From contig CAZYXU010000014.1 of assembly GCA_964650945.1 (NCBI GenBank), positions 1 to 46,149 on the forward strand: 46,149 bases of DNA, given 5' to 3'. Of the stretch, positions 1-9,191 are shown piece after piece. Position numbers and translations under genes: made by a program. Each line of letters begins with the position of its first letter. Position 1 is the stretch's first letter. The DNA comes from JAXGPF01 sp964650945 (GTDB lineage: Bacteria; Verrucomicrobiota; Kiritimatiellia; JAAZAB01). The notes under the pieces were generated by a model. It saw nothing but the letters and a program-made list of their open reading frames with translations, made no database searches and was not told where the DNA came from.

Positions 1-134
1 GCCACCTGATCAACATTAAAAAACTCTGCCGGCGCCGGCCGCATCCGCGCTGGGGTTTCTTCGACCTGAACAAATATTACGATGAAACCCAGACGGCGGA
101 CAAACTCTACGCCGAATTCAACCGGAATTTTTAA
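1..134 (+). CDS. C-terminal end of an unidentified protein (partial)
   Basis: An open frame enters from the left edge and ends with TAA at 132-134, giving the last 43 residues of a protein. The visible part is rich in basic and aromatic residues (for example KKLCRRRPHPRWGFFDLNKYY) and ends EFNRNF. The following STAS gene starts 25 bases downstream on the same strand, so the two may be co-transcribed. The fragment has no motif that I recognise and I assign no function. Confidence 0.6.
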   Translation, partial: HLINIKKLCRRRPHPRWGFFDLNKYYDETQTADKLYAEFNRNF

Positions 135-159
135 CCCCGCGCCAGCATAAGGAACGATC

Positions 160-474
160 ATGTTACAAATCAAATTCAACCCGGAAAGCCGCACCCACGT
201 CTGCCAGTTCGCCGGTAAAATCACCAGCGCGGCCTGTCCGCCGCTGGCCGCGGAAATCGAAGCCAAACTCCGCGAAATCCAGGCCGGCCAGCAAAACGAT
301 AAAATGGCCTTCGACCTGGCCGGGGTGGATTTCATCGCGTCCGCCTTCCTGCGTATCTGCATGCTGGCGGCCCGGCAAATGCCCCCGGGGAATTTCATCA
401 TCATCAACAGCCAGCCGGCGGTGCAGAAAATTTTTTCCATCGCCGGACTGGACGGCCTGACGGACACCCATTAG
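160..474 (+). CDS. STAS-domain protein, anti-sigma factor antagonist-like
   Basis: A 104-residue single-domain protein of the STAS fold, as found in SpoIIAA/RsbV-type anti-sigma factor antagonists, which are switched by serine phosphorylation by a partner kinase. The segment around residues 50-75 (AFDLAGVDFIASAFLRICML) matches the beta-strand plus loop that carries the phospho-acceptor, usually D-F-I-S-S-A-G-L-R. Ser61 is kept at the likely acceptor site, but the usual glycine two residues later is Phe63. The N-terminal strand and the final hydrophobic strand (NFIIINSQ) fit the fold. An AAGGA ribosome binding site lies 6 bases before the ATG. No anti-sigma kinase or phosphatase is visible nearby, so the partner is unknown. 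The family call is good; the role in sigma-factor control is inference. Confidence 0.8.
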   Translation: MLQIKFNPESRTHVCQFAGKITSAACPPLAAEIEAKLREIQAGQQNDKMAFDLAGVDFIASAFLRICMLAARQMPPGNFIIINSQPAVQKIFSIAGLDGLTDTH

Positions 475-528
475 GTCATTCCGGCGCAATAGTTCACGAA
501 CGGTTGACCGGCTGGGGGAGGATTGAGC

Positions 529-3003
529 ATGAAGCTTCTGGTGATCGGCGGAGTGGCGGCGGGGATGTCGGCGGCGGCGCGCGCGCGGCGGCTGGACGAA
601 ACGGCCTCCATCATTGTTTTCGAACGCGGCGATTTTGTTTCCTTCGCCAATTGCGGCCTCCCCTACCACATCGGCGGCAAGATTGCCGACCGCGACCAAC
701 TGCTCCTGCAGACGCCGCAAAGCCTGGCCGCCACGCTGAACCTGGACGTGCGCATCGGGGCGGAAGTCGAGGCGATTGACCGCGCCGCCCGGCAGGTGCG
801 CGTGCGCGAACTGGCCACCGGCAGAACCTACACGGAAGCGTACGACAAACTCGTCCTGGCGCCCGGTGCCGCGCCGCTGCGGCCGCCGCTGCCCGGGATT
901 GACCACCCGCGGATTTGCGTGCTGCGCAATATCGCCGATATGGACCGGATCAAGGCCCTGCTCGAACGCGGCGCGCAGGCGGCGGTGGTGATCGGCGGCG
1001 GCTACATCGGGGTGGAAATGGCCGAGAACCTCCGGGAGCGCGGGCTGGCGGTGGACTTGGTGGAGATGGTGGACCAGGTCATGCCGCCGCTCGATCGCGA
1101 GATGGCGCGCCCGCTGGAAGACCACCTGCGCTGGCACGGCGTGAACCTGCACCTGGGCGTGGCCGCCGCCGCCTTTGCGGACAGCGACGGGCGCGTGCGC
1201 GCGGAACTGGTCAACGGCAAGATGCTCACGGCCGACCTGGTGATCCTTTCCGCCGGCGTCAAGCCGGATGTCCGCCTGGCGCAGGCCGCCGGCCTGACCA
1301 TCGGCCCGCGCGGCGGGATCCAGGTGGACCGGCACATGCGGACCGCCGACCCGGACATCTACGCCGCCGGCGACGTCGTGGAGGTGACCGACCTCGTCCT
1401 CGGCCGGCCAACGCTGCTGCCGCTGGCGGGCCCGGCCAACCGGCAAGGGCGGATTGCGGCGGAAAACGCCTGCGGCCGCGACACCATTTACACCGCCACC
1501 CAGGGTACAGCCATTGTCAAGGTGTTTGACATGACCGGCGGCGGCACCGGCGCGAACGAGAAATCCCTGCAACGCGAAGGCATCCCCTACCGCAAGATCT
1601 ATCTGCACCCGTCCGGCCACGCCGGCTATTATCCCGGCAGCGCCCCCATGCACATGAAACTGCTTTTCGCGCCCGATGACGGCGGCAAGCTGTTGGGCGC
1701 GCAGGTGGTGGGGTACGACGGCGTGGACAAACGCCTGGACGTCCTGGCCACCGCCATCCGGGCGGGGATGCGCGTCCATGAACTGGAAACGCTGGAACTG
1801 GCATACGCCCCGCCCTACGGCTCCGCCAAGGACCCGGTCAACATGGCGGGTTTCATCGCCACGAACCTGCTGCAAGGCGACCTGGAGTTATGGTATGCCG
1901 AGGATTATCCGGAGCGGACCAAGTCCGGCATGATTCTGGATGTGCGTTCGGCGCCGGAATACGACGCCTGGCACATCCCCGGCGCGGTCAACATCCCGCT
2001 GGGCAAGTTGCGCGGCAATCTGGACCAACTCCCCCGCGCGCAGCCGATCCTGGTCTATTGCAAAGTGGGCTTCCGCAGTTACCTGGCCTACCGGCTGTTG
2101 AAACAACGCGGCTATGATGTCAAGACCCTGGCCGGCGGCACGACGACTTTTTGCAGCTATCACGGCACGGGCATTTGCCCGGGGATGCCGGAGCCGGCGC
2201 TGCTGGCTTATGCCGAGGAGCGGCAGTTGGCGCCGCCGGCGGCGTCGGGCCGCCTGGTGGAATTGAACTGCGAAGGGCTGCAATGCCCGGGCCCGATCCG
2301 GCGCCTGGCCGATGCGATGCGCGAGTTGCAGGCCGGCGACGAGCTGCTGGTGACGGCATCCGATCCCGGCTTCGCGGCGGATGGCGCGGCCTGGTCCCGG
2401 CAATTCGGCCATACGGTCGTCAGCCAGGAGCGCGCCGGCAACCTGGTGCGGCTGCGCATCCGCAAAGGCGCGCCGCTGCAACCCGGCGCCGCGCCGGTCC
2501 CGACGGCGGCTTCCGCAACAGCGCCCGCCGGCAAGCCGCGCAAAACCATGGTGGTATTTTCCGGCGACCTCGACAAGGTGCTGGCCGCCTTTGTCATTGC
2601 CAACGGCGCGGTGGCGATGGGCAGCGAAGTGGTGATGTTTTTCACCTTCTGGGGTTTGAATGCCCTGCGCCGTCAAGGGCCGCAGGCGCCGGGCAAAAGC
2701 CTGATTGACCGCATGTTCGGCTGGATGATGCCGCGGGGCGCGGCGGCGCTGCGCCTTTCAAAGATGCACATGGGCGGCGTCGGCACGGCCCTGATGCGGC
2801 GGGTCATGCGCGGCAAGCGCATCGATTCGCTGCCGCAGATGATCGCCCAGGCCCAGGCTGCCGGCGTCAAACTGGTGGTTTGCGCGATGTCCATGGACGT
2901 CATGGGACTGCGGCGCGAGGAATTGATTGACGGGCTGGAATTCGGCGGCGTGGCCACGTTCCTGGGCGATTCCACCGGGGCGGACATGACATTATTCATT
3001 TGA
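529..3003 (+). CDS. CoA-disulfide reductase-rhodanese-TusA-DsrE fusion protein
   Basis: An 824-residue, four-domain cytoplasmic sulfur-handling protein. Residues 1 to about 450 are a FAD/NAD(P)H pyridine nucleotide-disulfide oxidoreductase of the CoA-disulfide reductase type: GGVAAGMSAAARARR binds FAD, and FANCGLPYHIGG holds the single active-site Cys42 typical of this class; IGGGYIGVEMAE is the second dinucleotide motif. Next is a rhodanese domain (ILDVRSAPEYDAWHIPGA, active loop VYCKVGFRS). A TusA/SirA domain with the CPGP motif (EGLQCPGPIRRLADAM) follows. The C-terminus, from KTMVVFSGDLDK, is DsrE-like. The chain could reduce CoA or protein persulfides and pass sulfane sulfur between domains. 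This architecture is known in several phyla. The ATG at 529 is preferred over TTG 523 because GGGGGAGGA ends 6 bases before it. The 3' end overlaps the convergent ABC ATPase gene by 12 bases. Confidence 0.9.
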   Translation: MKLLVIGGVAAGMSAAARARRLDETASIIVFERGDFVSFANCGLPYHIGGKIADRDQLLLQTPQSLAATLNLDVRIGAEVEAIDRAARQVRVRELATGRTYTEAYDKLVLAPGAAPLRPPLPGIDHPRICVLRNIADMDRIKALLERGAQAAVVIGGGYIGVEMAENLRERGLAVDLVEMVDQVMPPLDREMARPLEDHLRWHGVNLHLGVAAAAFADSDGRVRAELVNGKMLTADLVILSAGVKPDVRLAQAAGLTIGPRGGIQVDRHMRTADPDIYAAGDVVEVTDLVLGRPTLLPLAGPANRQGRIAAENACGRDTIYTATQGTAIVKVFDMTGGGTGANEKSLQREGIPYRKIYLHPSGHAGYYPGSAPMHMKLLFAPDDGGKLLGAQVVGYDGVDKRLDVLATAIRAGMRVHELETLELAYAPPYGSAKDPVNMAGFIATNLLQGDLELWYAEDYPERTKSGMILDVRSAPEYDAWHIPGAVNIPLGKLRGNLDQLPRAQPILVYCKVGFRSYLAYRLLKQRGYDVKTLAGGTTTFCSYHGTGICPGMPEPALLAYAEERQLAPPAASGRLVELNCEGLQCPGPIRRLADAMRELQAGDELLVTASDPGFAADGAAWSRQFGHTVVSQERAGNLVRLRIRKGAPLQPGAAPVPTAASATAPAGKPRKTMVVFSGDLDKVLAAFVIANGAVAMGSEVVMFFTFWGLNALRRQGPQAPGKSLIDRMFGWMMPRGAAALRLSKMHMGGVGTALMRRVMRGKRIDSLPQMIAQAQAAGVKLVVCAMSMDVMGLRREELIDGLEFGGVATFLGDSTGADMTLFI

Positions 3004-4110
3004 CGCGGTCAGGTTGGCGCCCGTCCGCGCGTCAAAAACATGCGCGCGGGCGATGGCCACGGGCAGCCGGCAATCCTGGCCGACTTGAAACGCCTGGTGC
3101 GCATCCACGCGCGCAATAAAAGGGGTCCGGCCGGTGTGCAGGTGGACATAGGTCTCCGCCCCCATCGGCTCCACCAATTCAACCCGCGCGGCCAGCCGGG
3201 GGGCATCCGGCATCGCCGCGGCGGCGGACGAGCCGATATTTTCCGGCCGGATGCCCAGCATCACCGGCGCGCCGGCCAGTTTTTCCGCCAGCCCCCGCCA
3301 ATTTTCCGGCAACGCCAGCTCGCACCCGCCCTCGCGGAAGACCGGCCGGCCGGGCGCGGCGGCGATGACGCCCGGAAAGAAATTCATGGGCGGCATGCCG
3401 ATGAAGCCCGCGACGAAAAGGTTAACCGGTTTCTCGTAGATTTTCAACGGCACATCCACCTGCTGCGCCACCCCGTCTTTCATGACCACGATGCGGTCGC
3501 CCATNNNNNNNNNNATGGCCTCCACCTGGTCGTGCGTGACATAGATCATCGTGGCCGACAGGCGCTTGTGCAGTTTGCTGATTTCCGTACGCATCAGCAC
3601 GCGCAACTTGGCGTCGAGGTTGGAAAGCGGCTCGTCGAACAAAAATGCCGCCGGCTTGCGCACGATGGCGCGCCCCACGGCCACGCGCTGGCGCTGGCCG
3701 CCGGACAGCGCCTTGGGCCGGCGCAACAGGTAATCGGTGATCCCCAGGATTTCCGCCGCCTCCCGCACGCGCCGGTCGATCTCGGCGCGCTTGAACTTGC
3801 GCAGGCGCAGGCCGAAGGCCATGTTTTCATAGACCGTCATGTGCGGATACAGGGCGTAATTCTGGAAGACCATGGCGATGTCGCGGTCCTTGGGCGGCAC
3901 ATCGTTGACCACCCGCGCGCCAATCCGGATGACGCCGCGGCTGATCTCCTCCAGCCCGGCGATCATGCGCAGCATGGTGGATTTGCCGCAGCCGGACGGG
4001 CCGACCAGGACGACGAACTCGCGGTCCTTGATCTCCAGGTTGAAATCCTGCACCGCGGCCACATTGCCGGGATAATATTTCCAGACATGCTCCAAAACAA
4101 CTTCCGCCAT
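2992..4110 (-). CDS. ABC transporter ATP-binding protein, MsmX/UgpC (CUT1) type, interrupted by an assembly gap
   Basis: The ATPase of a carbohydrate ABC importer, energising the two permeases encoded just upstream. It shows Walker A (GPSGCGKST), Q-loop (VFQNYALYPHM), signature (LSGGQRQRVAVGRAI), Walker B (AFLFDEPLSNLDAKLR) and the H-loop (YVTHDQVEA). The C-terminal 130 residues form the TOBE/OB regulatory domain of MalK/UgpC proteins (LGIRPENI). Ten Ns fall right after the H-loop where the family has EAMTMGDRI; the frame continues intact across them, so the gene is probably whole. AAAGAGG lies 6 bases before the ATG. Its start is 30 bases past the end of the downstream-permease gene, so it is the last gene of the transporter operon. 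Such ATPases often serve several importers, so the substrate cannot be read from it. Confidence 0.93.
   Translation of the reverse strand: MAEVVLEHVWKYYPGNVAAVQDFNLEIKDREFVVLVGPSGCGKSTMLRMIAGLEEISRGVIRIGARVVNDVPPKDRDIAMVFQNYALYPHMTVYENMAFGLRLRKFKRAEIDRRVREAAEILGITDYLLRRPKALSGGQRQRVAVGRAIVRKPAAFLFDEPLSNLDAKLRVLMRTEISKLHKRLSATMIYVTHDQVEAXXXXMGDRIVVMKDGVAQQVDVPLKIYEKPVNLFVAGFIGMPPMNFFPGVIAAAPGRPVFREGGCELALPENWRGLAEKLAGAPVMLGIRPENIGSSAAAAMPDAPRLAARVELVEPMGAETYVHLHTGRTPFIARVDAHQAFQVGQDCRLPVAIARAHVFDARTGANLTASNE
3505..3514. other. Assembly gap (10 N) inside the ABC ATPase gene
   Basis: Ten Ns interrupt the coding sequence between the H-loop (VEA) and GDRIVV. The family consensus between these points is M-T-M, which needs only four unknown bases between the flanks AT and ATG on the coding strand. 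Ten and four differ by two codons, so the frame is kept. The Ns look like a fixed-size scaffold join, not ten real bases. Confidence 0.95.
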
Positions 4111-4140
4111 GATTGCCTCTTTCCGGGTTAAAACAAGGTT

Positions 4141-6180
4141 TTACTTGAACGTGGGAATCACGATGCCCCGCAAAATTATGTTTTGACAGAAAATAAACAC
4201 CAGCAAGGTGGGGATGGCGGCCACCACCAGCGACGCCATCACCAGCGGCAAACTGTGGGTTTGCTGAAATTCGTAGAGAAACACCATAAAGGTCCACATT
4301 TTAGGATCCTGGCAGGTCAGGAAGGCGTGCATGAAGGCGCCGTAGGCGCTGCTGAACGCGCCCAGGGCCATCACCGCCAGGATGGGTTTGGAAAGCGGCA
4401 GGGTGATCTGCCAGAACATGCGGAATTCACCCGCGCCGTCAATCAGGCCGGCCTCGTACAACTCCGGCGGCAGGCTGTCAAAAAATCCCTTGAGCAGGAA
4501 AATGCCGTAACCGTTGGCCAGGCTGGGGAGGATCAGCGCCCAAAAACTGTTCATCAGGCTGACCGAGAGATTGAGGTCATAGCGCGCCGCCAGGCGCGGC
4601 AGAACCCAGCCGGCCAGGATGGCCGGGACAACCGCGGCCGCCAGCAGGGCCAGCGGCAGGGGCAGGCGGCGCGCCAGCTTGCGGAACATTCCGTAGAACA
4701 ACAGCAGGCAGGCCGCCGCCATGGCCAACTGCCCCAGCGGAAAAGATTTGATCATCAAAAAGTTCGGGATCATCAAGACCTCGCCCGGAAAGGTCATGGT
4801 CACCAGCAGAAACAGGAGGATGTGGTGCGATTCCTTGAGCCGGAAACGCGACATGGCGTAAGCCGCCAGGGGATTAACCGTCAGGGTGGCGGCAATCATC
4901 AGCACGATGTAAATCAGGGTGACGCGCATGGCCGCGCCATGCAAAACCGCGAATTCCAGGACCTTGCGGTAATTGTTGAGCAGGTAGGCGCGCCGCAGCC
5001 CCGGACGTTCGCGCAGGAAACAGTCATGGCGGAAGACGGCATGCGGCAGAACGGCTTCGTCAAAAGAACGGTAAGCCGCGCCATGCGCCCGGTTCAAGGC
5101 CGCGACATCCGCATAACGGGCGCGCAGGAATGCGCGCCAATGATCCTCGGGACGCACGAGGCTGAGCGCGGCGACCGGGCAATCGCGCTGGGCGAAAGTC
5201 GCCCACAGGCCCGCCAGCATCAAGTCGTCCGGCAGGCGTTCATTAAGCGGGAGGCCGGGATCGCGCCCCCGCTCGCGGAGGAATGCCTGCCAGGCGCCGG
5301 CGGCCAGCGCGGGGTCAATCCGCATATAAAGCGGGGGGGCGAATTTCCGGAAAAACATGGCAATGGCATCCGGGTCCAGCCGGCCGGCCATGAGGTCGTC
5401 ATAGGTGATCAGCGACCGGATGACGGCGCCGTCCGGCGCGCGCGGCCCGGAGAAATCCGGCGGCAAGTCCAGGCGGTTGGCCAGGCGGAAGACATGGTAA
5501 TTGGCGTCAAACAGGCCCAGCCGCGCGGGCGGGCGCTGCTCCAGGAATGCGCGCCAGTCCAGGTTGCGCGCCCGCTGCTCCGGCCGGCGGTTGGGCTGCT
5601 CCACCGGCGCGCCGACTTCCTCCCATATCGCGGCATTGTCATTGTAGGCCCGGTTGACGGCCTCCAGCGAACCGTACTTCGCGCGCAGCCAGGCGTAAAA
5701 ATCCGGCATCAACGCGAAAGGGCCGTCGCTGTCGAACATGAACGCCGGCATTTTAAATTCACCCGGGCAGGCTTCCAGCAGGAAGGCGCGCATGTCGCCG
5801 GCCCTGGCCCGGCGTTGCGCGGGGGGCAGGTCCATGACCGGAGCGAGATCGGTCTCCGCCACATCGGCGGAGGTGAACCAGTAATCCCGGCCGAACCAGC
5901 CGGCGATGATATTGATGGGATAGTCCTGGATGGCGCCGCCGCCCCACCCCGTCGGGATACTGTCCAGCAAATAGCGTTTAAACAGCGCCGCTTCGCTGAC
6001 CAGGTAGCGGGGGACCAGGCGGAATTCCTGGCACTCCCCGCGGCCGACGGTGGACATGGCCAGCATCAGTCCGAAGGGATAAATCATGGTCGCCGCGCCC
6101 GCGGCGAGCAAGGCATACATTGCCAGGAACATCAGGCGCACCCCGGTGGAGCGCTGGCCAACTTTACTGATCAACGGCAT
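4141..6180 (-). CDS. Carbohydrate ABC transporter permease (MalG-like) with a giant extracytoplasmic loop
   Basis: A 679-residue inner-membrane permease, more than twice the usual 270-300 residues of the MalG family. The first membrane segment is at about residues 15-40. The remaining core, from about residue 415, holds five hydrophobic segments and the cytoplasmic EAA loop (YEAGLIDGAGEFRMFW...LP) that docks the ATPase. Between them lie about 370 mostly hydrophilic residues that should face the periplasm. That loop carries segments like FYAWLRAKYGSLEAVNRAY (near 160-185) and WRAFLRARYADVAALNRAH (near 345-378), which resemble the stretch typical of GH42 beta-galactosidases (WL.KYG.LEALN.AWGT). 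The ATG at 6180 follows GGGGAAATAATC, 2 bases after the stop of the upstream fusion gene; an earlier in-frame start would overlap that gene. The permease role is secure; the loop's role is unknown. Confidence 0.88.
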   Translation of the reverse strand: MPLISKVGQRSTGVRLMFLAMYALLAAGAATMIYPFGLMLAMSTVGRGECQEFRLVPRYLVSEAALFKRYLLDSIPTGWGGGAIQDYPINIIAGWFGRDYWFTSADVAETDLAPVMDLPPAQRRARAGDMRAFLLEACPGEFKMPAFMFDSDGPFALMPDFYAWLRAKYGSLEAVNRAYNDNAAIWEEVGAPVEQPNRRPEQRARNLDWRAFLEQRPPARLGLFDANYHVFRLANRLDLPPDFSGPRAPDGAVIRSLITYDDLMAGRLDPDAIAMFFRKFAPPLYMRIDPALAAGAWQAFLRERGRDPGLPLNERLPDDLMLAGLWATFAQRDCPVAALSLVRPEDHWRAFLRARYADVAALNRAHGAAYRSFDEAVLPHAVFRHDCFLRERPGLRRAYLLNNYRKVLEFAVLHGAAMRVTLIYIVLMIAATLTVNPLAAYAMSRFRLKESHHILLFLLVTMTFPGEVLMIPNFLMIKSFPLGQLAMAAACLLLFYGMFRKLARRLPLPLALLAAAVVPAILAGWVLPRLAARYDLNLSVSLMNSFWALILPSLANGYGIFLLKGFFDSLPPELYEAGLIDGAGEFRMFWQITLPLSKPILAVMALGAFSSAYGAFMHAFLTCQDPKMWTFMVFLYEFQQTHSLPLVMASLVVAAIPTLLVFIFCQNIILRGIVIPTFK

Positions 6181-6182
6181 GA

Positions 6183-9122
6183 TTATTTCCCCTGGTCGCC
6201 GGCGGCCTTGAATTGGAGCTTGTTCAGAATGCGCAGTTGCATCAACGTAAACCCGATCAACATGGCGCCCATGATCCACGCCATCGAAGTGGCCAGGCCG
6301 AAGTTCAGAAACATGAAGGCGTTATACCAGATATACAAGCCGGTCGTCATGGTCGCATCCTCCGGTCCGCCGCCGGTCATGACGAAAATATTGCCGGACT
6401 CCTTGAACCCGCCGATCACCGCGCCGACAAAATTAATGATGATCAGCGCCTTCAGGTTGGGATAAGTGACATTGACGACCTTGTGCCAGAATCCGGCGCC
6501 GTCAATATCCGCCGCTTCATATTGCTCATCCGGGATGCCCTTCAGCGCCGCCAGGTAAATCAGACATCCCGGACCGGCGCCGGCCCAGATCACGGGAACG
6601 ATCAGCCAGAACAGCGCCAGGCCCGGGTCCCGCAGAAAAAGCTGCGGCTGAAAGTCGAAGACGCTGATCAATGCGGTGGTCAAACCGGGCCAGCCCGCCC
6701 GCGCGAGCAGGCGCGCCGCCCAGGCGGCGGTGGCCAGCAACAAGCACGCGCCGGCGGCGGCGCTGACGAGCCGTCCGCGGCGCGTGTGCGCCGGAGAGGC
6801 CGCCTGCCGCAACAGCAGTCCGGCGGCCGACAGGATGGTCAGGAGCGCCCCCAATTTCAATCCCGCCGCCAGCCAGAGCGGCAGGCGATTGAAGGCCAGG
6901 ATGGCCATGTTGAGGACGCCGGTGCGTTGCGGCGAAAACAGCAGGTTCTTCCAGAGGAAGAGCGTGACCAGGCCGGTGGTCACCGCCGGCAGGTAATAAA
7001 CCGTGCGTAAAAAGACCTTGCCGCGCGGGATTTCCGTCAGGAGAATTGCCAGGAAGATCGGTACGCAGAACCCGATGCCGACGAGCATGGCCATATACTG
7101 CAAAGTCTGGAGCAGGTACCGCCAGAATTTCGGATCGGACACCGCCGTCACGAAATTGCGCAGTCCCACGTAGGTGGAATTGCCGAGGATATTATAATTC
7201 TGGAAGGCCATCACCAGGCCGCGCCCCAGGGGCAAATATGCCCAGATCGCGATGCTGGCAATGGCGGGCAGCAGGAAGAGCCATGCATACAAACGCCGGC
7301 GCGCCGGATGCCCCCCCACGCCGAACCCCTCGTCATCCCGGGCCCGGGCCTGAGCCCGCATGGCCAGGCGCACGATCAAGCGCGCGCCCGCGGCCAGGCC
7401 GGCGATGATGACGGCGAATAAGACCCAGCCCAGGCGTGACCGCCGGCGCACCGTCTCGGCCGGCATCTCGCCCAGAATCATGGTGTTGACGTTCCGGCAG
7501 ACGGCCGCCATCACGGCCTGCGGATCGCGCTGGAAGGCGCCGGTGTCGAAGTCCGGCCGGCCGGCAATAATCGGTTCAATCGCCATGTTCAATTCCCGGG
7601 TCATGACATGCGAAAACCCCTTGCAATAGGGCTCTACCCGGGCATACTGCTCCAGGTTGCGCCATAACCGCCGGCGTTCCGGATCGATTCGCTCCAAAAC
7701 ATCCTCGTATCCCGCCGCTTGCAACAGCGCCGGGCGGACGAATTCCGCCAGCCCAAACTCGACAAACGTGCGCATCATAATTGCCTGCGCTTCCGGGCCG
7801 GTGGTAAATTCGATGTAACGCCAGGCGGCATCCTGGATGGCCCGGCGGTCCCGCCGCCCCGGCAGAGCCTCCGCCTGCACGGCGGCATTGACGCCCATGT
7901 AGCTCCCGGCAATGAATGCCGCGGGCAGGAAACCCGGCCGCGACGGGAACGGCACAAACGCCGTCGCCTTCGGGTCCGCGGTGCTGACATCGCGAATGGT
8001 GCCGATCTGCATGGCAAACATGGCATTCTGCATGCGCGCGCCCGACTGCAGTTCAAAGGCGGTCGTCACCCCGTGATAAACGCGCTTGCGGATTTCCGGA
8101 TCGTCCAGGTTGAAGGTCGCGCCGGTTTGCGGGTCCACCGCGCGGCGGTTTTCCAGCATTTCCGGGGTAATGTCGAATTCATGATCGCCGTTGCGCAGCC
8201 AGGGTTGATGCGTCAGTTTCCGGTAAAATTTCAACGCCTCGATCGCGTTTGCGCCGTCGGTCTCCAGGCGCCATTGCAGATCGTCGTTGGCGTAGGTTTC
8301 CGGCAGCCCGCGCGCGCGCAGTTCCGCCCGCATGGCGGCGGTGTAACCGGCGTAAGATTCGGCATTGCTCAGGCGGATGTGCAGGCGCGCGTAGTCCACT
8401 AATGGCGGAGGCACCGGCTCCAGGCGGCCGCCAATCTCCAGGTATGGTCGGACCACTTCGCCGCCCGCCGACCAGACATATTGCAGATAATGCCACCCGG
8501 CATGCAGGCCGGCCACCATGTAAAGGCCGTATTGGGACGGCAGATTGCCGGACATGCCCGGCTCCCGGGCCGGGTCAACCGTCAGGCGCCGCGCCATGGC
8601 ATACAGTTCGTCCCAGTCTTGCGGATAGCGGCCCGCCAGCCCCGCCTTGGCGAACATGCCGATGTCGCACATCAGCGCCATGGAATAATAGGCGACCGGC
8701 ACGGCCATCACCTGCTCACCGCGGATGCATAATTCCCAGACCTTGTCCGGGGCGGCGACGCCGACGTAAGGCGCGCCATGGCGGCGCGCATAATCGGCCA
8801 GGTATTCGTTCACCGGCAGCAGGAATCCCTGGGCGATATAATCCCCCACCTTGCGTCCATAAAGGAAAAAGACGTCCGGCGCCACTCCGCCGGCGATAGC
8901 CAGGAACTCGTTGCTCTCCTCCGCCGGCCCCTCCAGGCGCAACGGCACCAGCGCCTTGACGCGGATTTCCGGATGGCGCCGGCAGAACTCGTCAAACACC
9001 CGGCGGACAGCCACCTGGGCTGGGTCGGTGGCCGTCTTGGCGGGAATGCGCCACAGCCGCAGTTCCACCGGCTCGCCGGCGGCGGGGGCTGCAGGGGCGA
9101 CGGCGGCCAGTGCCCACATCAC
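6183..9122 (-). CDS. ABC transporter: extracellular sugar-binding protein fused to MalF-like permease
   Basis: A 979-residue fusion. Residues 1 to about 470 match family 1 solute-binding proteins of sugar importers (ELRLWR..., VAPDVFFLYGRKVGDYIAQG, VPVAYYSMALMCDIGMF, DWDELYAMARRLT). A membrane segment follows (WVLFAVIIAGLAAGARLIV), then a MalF-type permease starting near YAWLFLLPAIASIAIWAY, with the EAA loop YEAADIDGAGFWHKVVNVTYP. A hydrophobic insertion of about 80 residues sits between the early and late permease helices. The binding protein is thus tethered to its own translocator instead of being a free lipoprotein. The gene is followed after 2 bases by the second permease. The formal start is GTG 9122, but the frame stays open upstream and residues coded there complete a better signal peptide; see the start-site feature at 9192. 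Substrate is presumably an oligosaccharide from the neighbouring hydrolases. Confidence 0.9.
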   Translation of the reverse strand: MMWALAAVAPAAPAAGEPVELRLWRIPAKTATDPAQVAVRRVFDEFCRRHPEIRVKALVPLRLEGPAEESNEFLAIAGGVAPDVFFLYGRKVGDYIAQGFLLPVNEYLADYARRHGAPYVGVAAPDKVWELCIRGEQVMAVPVAYYSMALMCDIGMFAKAGLAGRYPQDWDELYAMARRLTVDPAREPGMSGNLPSQYGLYMVAGLHAGWHYLQYVWSAGGEVVRPYLEIGGRLEPVPPPLVDYARLHIRLSNAESYAGYTAAMRAELRARGLPETYANDDLQWRLETDGANAIEALKFYRKLTHQPWLRNGDHEFDITPEMLENRRAVDPQTGATFNLDDPEIRKRVYHGVTTAFELQSGARMQNAMFAMQIGTIRDVSTADPKATAFVPFPSRPGFLPAAFIAGSYMGVNAAVQAEALPGRRDRRAIQDAAWRYIEFTTGPEAQAIMMRTFVEFGLAEFVRPALLQAAGYEDVLERIDPERRRLWRNLEQYARVEPYCKGFSHVMTRELNMAIEPIIAGRPDFDTGAFQRDPQAVMAAVCRNVNTMILGEMPAETVRRRSRLGWVLFAVIIAGLAAGARLIVRLAMRAQARARDDEGFGVGGHPARRRLYAWLFLLPAIASIAIWAYLPLGRGLVMAFQNYNILGNSTYVGLRNFVTAVSDPKFWRYLLQTLQYMAMLVGIGFCVPIFLAILLTEIPRGKVFLRTVYYLPAVTTGLVTLFLWKNLLFSPQRTGVLNMAILAFNRLPLWLAAGLKLGALLTILSAAGLLLRQAASPAHTRRGRLVSAAAGACLLLATAAWAARLLARAGWPGLTTALISVFDFQPQLFLRDPGLALFWLIVPVIWAGAGPGCLIYLAALKGIPDEQYEAADIDGAGFWHKVVNVTYPNLKALIIINFVGAVIGGFKESGNIFVMTGGGPEDATMTTGLYIWYNAFMFLNFGLATSMAWIMGAMLIGFTLMQLRILNKLQFKAAGDQGK

Positions 9123-9191
9123 CGCCGCCGCCAGCGGGCGCCAGAATGGGGCGCAACACTGGCGGGCGGCGTTTTGGGTAAATGTGCCTTT

